Source: Candidatus Pantoea gossypiicola
GTDB lineage: Bacteria; Pseudomonadota; Gammaproteobacteria; Enterobacterales; Enterobacteriaceae
Direction: 5' to 3'
Length of the DNA stretch: 64,000 bases
Assembly (NCBI RefSeq): GCF_008632075.1
Contig: NZ_VWVM01000018.1
Span: 1 to 64,000, forward strand
The notes beneath the pieces were generated by a model. The model ran no database searches and had not been told where the DNA came from. It was given only the letters and a program-made list of their open reading frames with translations. Within the stretch, counting starts at the first letter, position 1. Every line of letters begins with the position of its first letter. The translations under genes and the position numbers were made by a program. Shown here in pieces: positions 61,036 through 64,000 of this stretch.

Positions 61036-62010
61036 ATGAAACCCGCTGTAATTCTTTATAAAAAACTGCCTGATGATCTCTACGCACGCCTGGCTGAACA
61101 GTGTGACGTGACGGAAATCAGCGATCTGTCGCCAGAAAGCCAACAGCAGCACGCTGCGGTGTTTCAGCAGGCAGAAGGGCTGCTGGGATCGGGCGGTAAG
61201 GTGAACGGCGAGCTGCTGGCGAAAATGCCCAATCTGCGCGTTTGCTCCAGCGTCTCTGTGGGCTATGACAATTTCGATGTTGATGCCCTGAATCAGCGTC
61301 ACGTGGTGCTGATGCACACCCCGACCGTGCTGACCGAAACCGTGGCGGACACGATGATGGCGCTGGTGCTGAGCACGGCGCGCCGGGTGCCGGAACTGGA
61401 TGCCTGGGTGAAAGCGGGCAACTGGCAGAAGAGCATCGGTCCCGCGCAGTTCGGCATCGACGTGCACCATAAAACGCTGGGTATTCTCGGCATGGGTCGT
61501 ATCGGCATGGCGCTGGCGCAGCGCGCGCACTTTGGCTTCGGCATGAAAATCCTCTACAACGCCCGCCGCGAACATGAAGAGGCGCAGTCGCGCTTTGGCG
61601 CGCAGCGCTGTGAACTGGAAGCATTGCTGAAGCAGAGTGATTTTGTCTGCATCAGCCTGCCGCTGACGGAAGAGACGCACCATCTGATCGGTGCCGCCGA
61701 GCTGGAACTGATGAAGCCGGATGCGGTGCTGATCAACGCCGGTCGCGGGCCGGTGGTGGATGAGCAGGCGCTGATTGCCGCGTTGCAGGCGGGCAAACTG
61801 CACGCCGCGGGGCTGGATGTGTTTGAGCAGGAGCCGGTCTCTGCCGACTCTCCGCTGCTGTCGCTGCCTAATGTGGTGACGCTGCCGCACATCGGTTCAG
61901 CAACGCATGAAACCCGTTACGGCATGATGCAGGATGCGGTAGAAAATCTCATCGCCGCGCTCGGCGGCAGCGTTGAGAAAAACTGCGTTAACCCGCAGGC
62001 GCTGAAGTAA
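61036..62010 (+). CDS. ghrB: 2-ketoacid reductase GhrB / 2-keto-6-phosphogluconate reductase KguD
   Basis: A 324-residue D-isomer 2-hydroxyacid dehydrogenase, the same length as E. coli GhrB (TkrA), which reduces glyoxylate, hydroxypyruvate and 2-ketogluconate. NAD(P) motif GILGMGRIGMALAQR (about residue 153), catalytic R in NAGRGPVVDE, E in DVFEQEPV, and H in LPHIGSATHETR. In Pseudomonas kguD, the last gene of the kgu operon, is a member of the same family. Here it follows kguEKT, so it probably reduces 2-keto-6-phosphogluconate to 6-phosphogluconate. Start ATG 61036 after GGGAGCC. Confidence 0.92.
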   Translation: MKPAVILYKKLPDDLYARLAEQCDVTEISDLSPESQQQHAAVFQQAEGLLGSGGKVNGELLAKMPNLRVCSSVSVGYDNFDVDALNQRHVVLMHTPTVLTETVADTMMALVLSTARRVPELDAWVKAGNWQKSIGPAQFGIDVHHKTLGILGMGRIGMALAQRAHFGFGMKILYNARREHEEAQSRFGAQRCELEALLKQSDFVCISLPLTEETHHLIGAAELELMKPDAVLINAGRGPVVDEQALIAALQAGKLHAAGLDVFEQEPVSADSPLLSLPNVVTLPHIGSATHETRYGMMQDAVENLIAALGGSVEKNCVNPQALK

Positions 62011-62029
62011 TCCCCACGCCTTCCCATTG

Positions 62030-62048
62030 CGCCCGCCGATGGCGGGCG
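62030..62048 (+). terminator. Hairpin after ghrB
   Basis: CGCCCGCC-GAT-GGCGGGCG forms an 8-bp GC stem 20 bp after the ghrB stop, followed by TTATGG. The U-run is poor, so termination may be partial. Confidence 0.55.
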
Positions 62049-62091
62049 TTATGGTGGACCCCCGATTCGCTATCACAAATATTTAACCGCT

Positions 62092-63342
62092 ATGTCCTTT
62101 TCTCAGTTCGGCGACAAATTTACCCAACATTCCGGCATCTCACGTCTGATGGAAGATATGGGCGCGGGCCTCCGCACGCCCGGCACCATCATGCTGGGTG
62201 GCGGTAATCCGGCGCAAATTCCGGCCATGAACGACTACTTTCAGCAACTGCTGCAGCAGATGCATGAGGAAGGCAAACTCAGCGAGGCGCTGTGCAATTA
62301 TGACGGTCCGCGTGGCAAAGCGACGCTGCTGGCGTCGCTGGCCGGACTGCTGAGTGAACAGCTCGGCTGGCCGATTAGCGCAGAGAATATCGCGCTGACG
62401 AATGGCAGCCAGAGTGCCTTCTTCTATCTGTTCAACCTGTACGCCGGTCGCCGGACCGATGGCAGCAAAAAGCGGGTGCTGTTCCCGCTGGCACCTGAAT
62501 ATCTTGGCTATGCAGATGCCGGTCTGGAAGAGGAGCTGTTTGTCTCGGCGAAGCCGAACATTGAGCTGCTGCCGGAAGGCCAGTTTAAATACCATGTCGA
62601 TTTCGAGCATCTGCCGATGAACGATGATGTCGGGCTGATCTGCGTTTCGCGTCCGACCAACCCCACCGGCAATGTGATCACCGATGATGAGCTGATGCAG
62701 CTCGATGCGCTGGCACAGCAGCATGACGTGCCGCTGCTGATCGACAATGCCTATGGCGTGCCGTTCCCCGGCATCATCTTCAGCGAGGTGCGCCCGCTGT
62801 GGAATCCCAACATCATTCTCTGCATGAGCCTGTCGAAGCTCGGCCTGCCGGGTGCGCGTTGCGGCATCATTATCGCAGACGAGAAGACCATTACTGCGCT
62901 GAGCAATATGAACGGGATCATCAGCCTGGCGCCAGGCAGCATCGGTCCGGCTATCGCTAATGAGATGATCCGTCGTGGCGATCTGTTGCGGCTCTCCGAA
63001 GAGGTGATCAAGCCGTTCTATCAGCAGAAGGTGCAGCAGACCATCGCGATCCTGCGGCGCTATCTGACGGAAGAGCGCTGCCTGATCCATAAGCCGGAAG
63101 GGGCGATTTTCCTCTGGCTCTGGTTCCGCGATCTGCCGATCACCACCGAATTGCTTTATCAGCGGCTTAAAGCACGCGGCGTGCTGATGGTGCCGGGCCA
63201 CTTCTTCTTCCCGGGACTGGAACAGGCGTGGCCGCACACCCATCAATGTATGCGGATGAACTACGTGCCGGATGCAGAGAACATCGAGCGGGCAGTGCAG
63301 ATTCTGGCTGAAGAGGTTGAGATCGCCTGGCGCGACAGTTAA
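62092..63342 (+). CDS. avtA: Valine-pyruvate aminotransferase
   Basis: A 416-residue class I/II PLP aminotransferase (E. coli AvtA 417) forming valine from 2-ketoisovalerate with alanine as donor. The PLP lysine is K249 in CMSLSKLGLPGARCG. Other blocks are LGGGNPAQIP, ALTNGSQSAFFYLFN, SRPTNPTGN, DNAYGVPFPG and KPEGAIFLWLWF. Start ATG 62092. Its stop overlaps the stop of the convergent gene by 3-4 bp. Confidence 0.96.
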   Translation: MSFSQFGDKFTQHSGISRLMEDMGAGLRTPGTIMLGGGNPAQIPAMNDYFQQLLQQMHEEGKLSEALCNYDGPRGKATLLASLAGLLSEQLGWPISAENIALTNGSQSAFFYLFNLYAGRRTDGSKKRVLFPLAPEYLGYADAGLEEELFVSAKPNIELLPEGQFKYHVDFEHLPMNDDVGLICVSRPTNPTGNVITDDELMQLDALAQQHDVPLLIDNAYGVPFPGIIFSEVRPLWNPNIILCMSLSKLGLPGARCGIIIADEKTITALSNMNGIISLAPGSIGPAIANEMIRRGDLLRLSEEVIKPFYQQKVQQTIAILRRYLTEERCLIHKPEGAIFLWLWFRDLPITTELLYQRLKARGVLMVPGHFFFPGLEQAWPHTHQCMRMNYVPDAENIERAVQILAEEVEIAWRDS

Positions 63343-64000
63343 TCCTGCTCTTCCTGTGAATCGGTTAACGACAGCTGGCACCACTGTGCCAGCTGCTGAA
63401 TCGCCTGTTCCACCTCCGCATTCCAGCCGAAACCGGCATTCAGCCGGAAACAGTGATCGTAGCGCTGATCGGTGGCAAAAATGTGGCCCGGCGCAATCCC
63501 GATGCCCGCATTGCGCGCTTTCAGAAACAGCTCACGCACGTTCAGTGCCCCTCGTGGCATTTCCACCCACAGCACATAGCCTCCTTCCGGATCGGACACC
63601 TGCGTTCCCGCCGGAAATTCCCGCAGTACCGACTGCCGCATTTCACGGATTTGCCACGCCAGCTCGCGCCGCAGTTTGCGCAGGTGAGCATCATAGCCGC
63701 CGCTGCGCAGCAGCTCCGCTACCGCCGCCTGTGACAGCACTGAGGTGCCCATCGTAGAGGTATATTTGAGTGAAGCGATTTTGCGCATGTAGTTGACGCT
63801 GTGCACCCAGCCAATACGAATGCCCGGTGCCACGGTTTTAGAGAAGCCGCTGCAGAGAATGGCATTGGGGCTGAAGGCGCGCATCGGGAAGGGGCGACGC
63901 TCACCAAAGGCGGTATCGCCAAAAATATCATCCTCAATGATCACCACATCGTTTTCATCCGCCTGCCGCGCAATATAGGCTTTATGCTCGTTGGGAATGC
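63339..64000 (-). CDS. MocR-type regulator / aminotransferase-like protein, C-terminal part (cut by window end)
   Basis: The visible 220 residues are the C-terminal part of a fold-type I PLP domain. The frame stays open to base 64000 and reads IPNEHKAYIARQADENDVV before VIIEDDIFGDTAFG. The PLP lysine is in CSGFSKTVAPGIRIGWV, and the end has GGYVLWVEMPRG and GIGIAPGHIF. This pattern fits GntR/MocR-family regulators (YdcR/YjiR-like), whose N-terminal winged helix would lie beyond the window. A plain aminotransferase (LysN-like) is possible because the N terminus is not seen. Convergent with avtA. Confidence 0.85.
   Translation of the reverse strand, partial: IPNEHKAYIARQADENDVVIIEDDIFGDTAFGERRPFPMRAFSPNAILCSGFSKTVAPGIRIGWVHSVNYMRKIASLKYTSTMGTSVLSQAAVAELLRSGGYDAHLRKLRRELAWQIREMRQSVLREFPAGTQVSDPEGGYVLWVEMPRGALNVRELFLKARNAGIGIAPGHIFATDQRYDHCFRLNAGFGWNAEVEQAIQQLAQWCQLSLTDSQEEQD

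Noticed and set aside
62140..63384. Minus-strand open frame of 414 codons opposite avtA
   Set aside because: Shadow of avtA. The composition (many His, Arg, Gln) is typical of antisense translation of GC-rich genes, and there is no domain or ribosome-binding site.

Overview
The window is a near-origin chromosomal segment from an enterobacterium of the Erwiniaceae type (Pantoea/Erwinia-like). Almost every gene has a close Escherichia coli counterpart and the backbone order follows the E. coli rrnC-rbs-kup-ravA-viaA-asnC-mioC-oriC-mnmG-atp-glmUS-pst region. The differences (ovoA in the asnA slot, a 2-ketogluconate operon, qseBC beside kup) fit Pantoea/Erwinia better than E. coli. The genus is inferred from gene content; no search was run.

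Left part (1-18.2 kb): the 5' end of a 16S rRNA gene leaves the window leftward, with tandem promoters P1 and P2 and the boxA antiterminator. Next come the exporter gene hsrA and, on the opposite strand, the ribose operon rbsDACBKR with two perfect RbsR-type palindromes. Then follow ygiW divergent from the two-component pair qseB-qseC, the potassium importer kup, and the ravA-viaA pair. The slot occupied by asnA in E. coli holds ovoA, the ovothiol-biosynthesis enzyme, flanked by an inverted-repeat element.

Centre (18.2-38.3 kb): asnC, mioC, the replication origin oriC (four DnaA boxes, an AT-rich unwinding region, dense GATC sites), mnmG and rsmG, the complete nine-gene ATP synthase operon atpIBEFHAGDC, glmU-glmS, and pstSCAB-phoU behind a five-unit PhoB box. 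From mnmG to phoU all genes run away from oriC.

Right part (38.3-64 kb): a stand-alone MFS transporter, the xylose block xylB-xylA divergent from xylFGHR with recognisable XylR sites, a sugar-porter symporter facing a ROK-family repressor, dnaT-dnaC, an unrecognised inner-membrane protein, a yhjY-like barrel protein, tag and yiaD. Two LacI-family regulators follow, the second being PtxS, then the 2-ketogluconate genes kguE-kguK-kguT with a PtxS palindrome, ghrB (the probable KguD), avtA, and the C-terminal part of a MocR-type regulator cut by the window end.

Functionally the window joins core growth machinery (rRNA, origin, ATP synthase, cell-wall amino-sugar synthesis, phosphate uptake) with carbon scavenging modules for ribose, xylose and 2-ketogluconate, each next to its own regulator. 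All complete genes look intact. I saw no CRISPR array, insertion sequence, prophage or tRNA gene.
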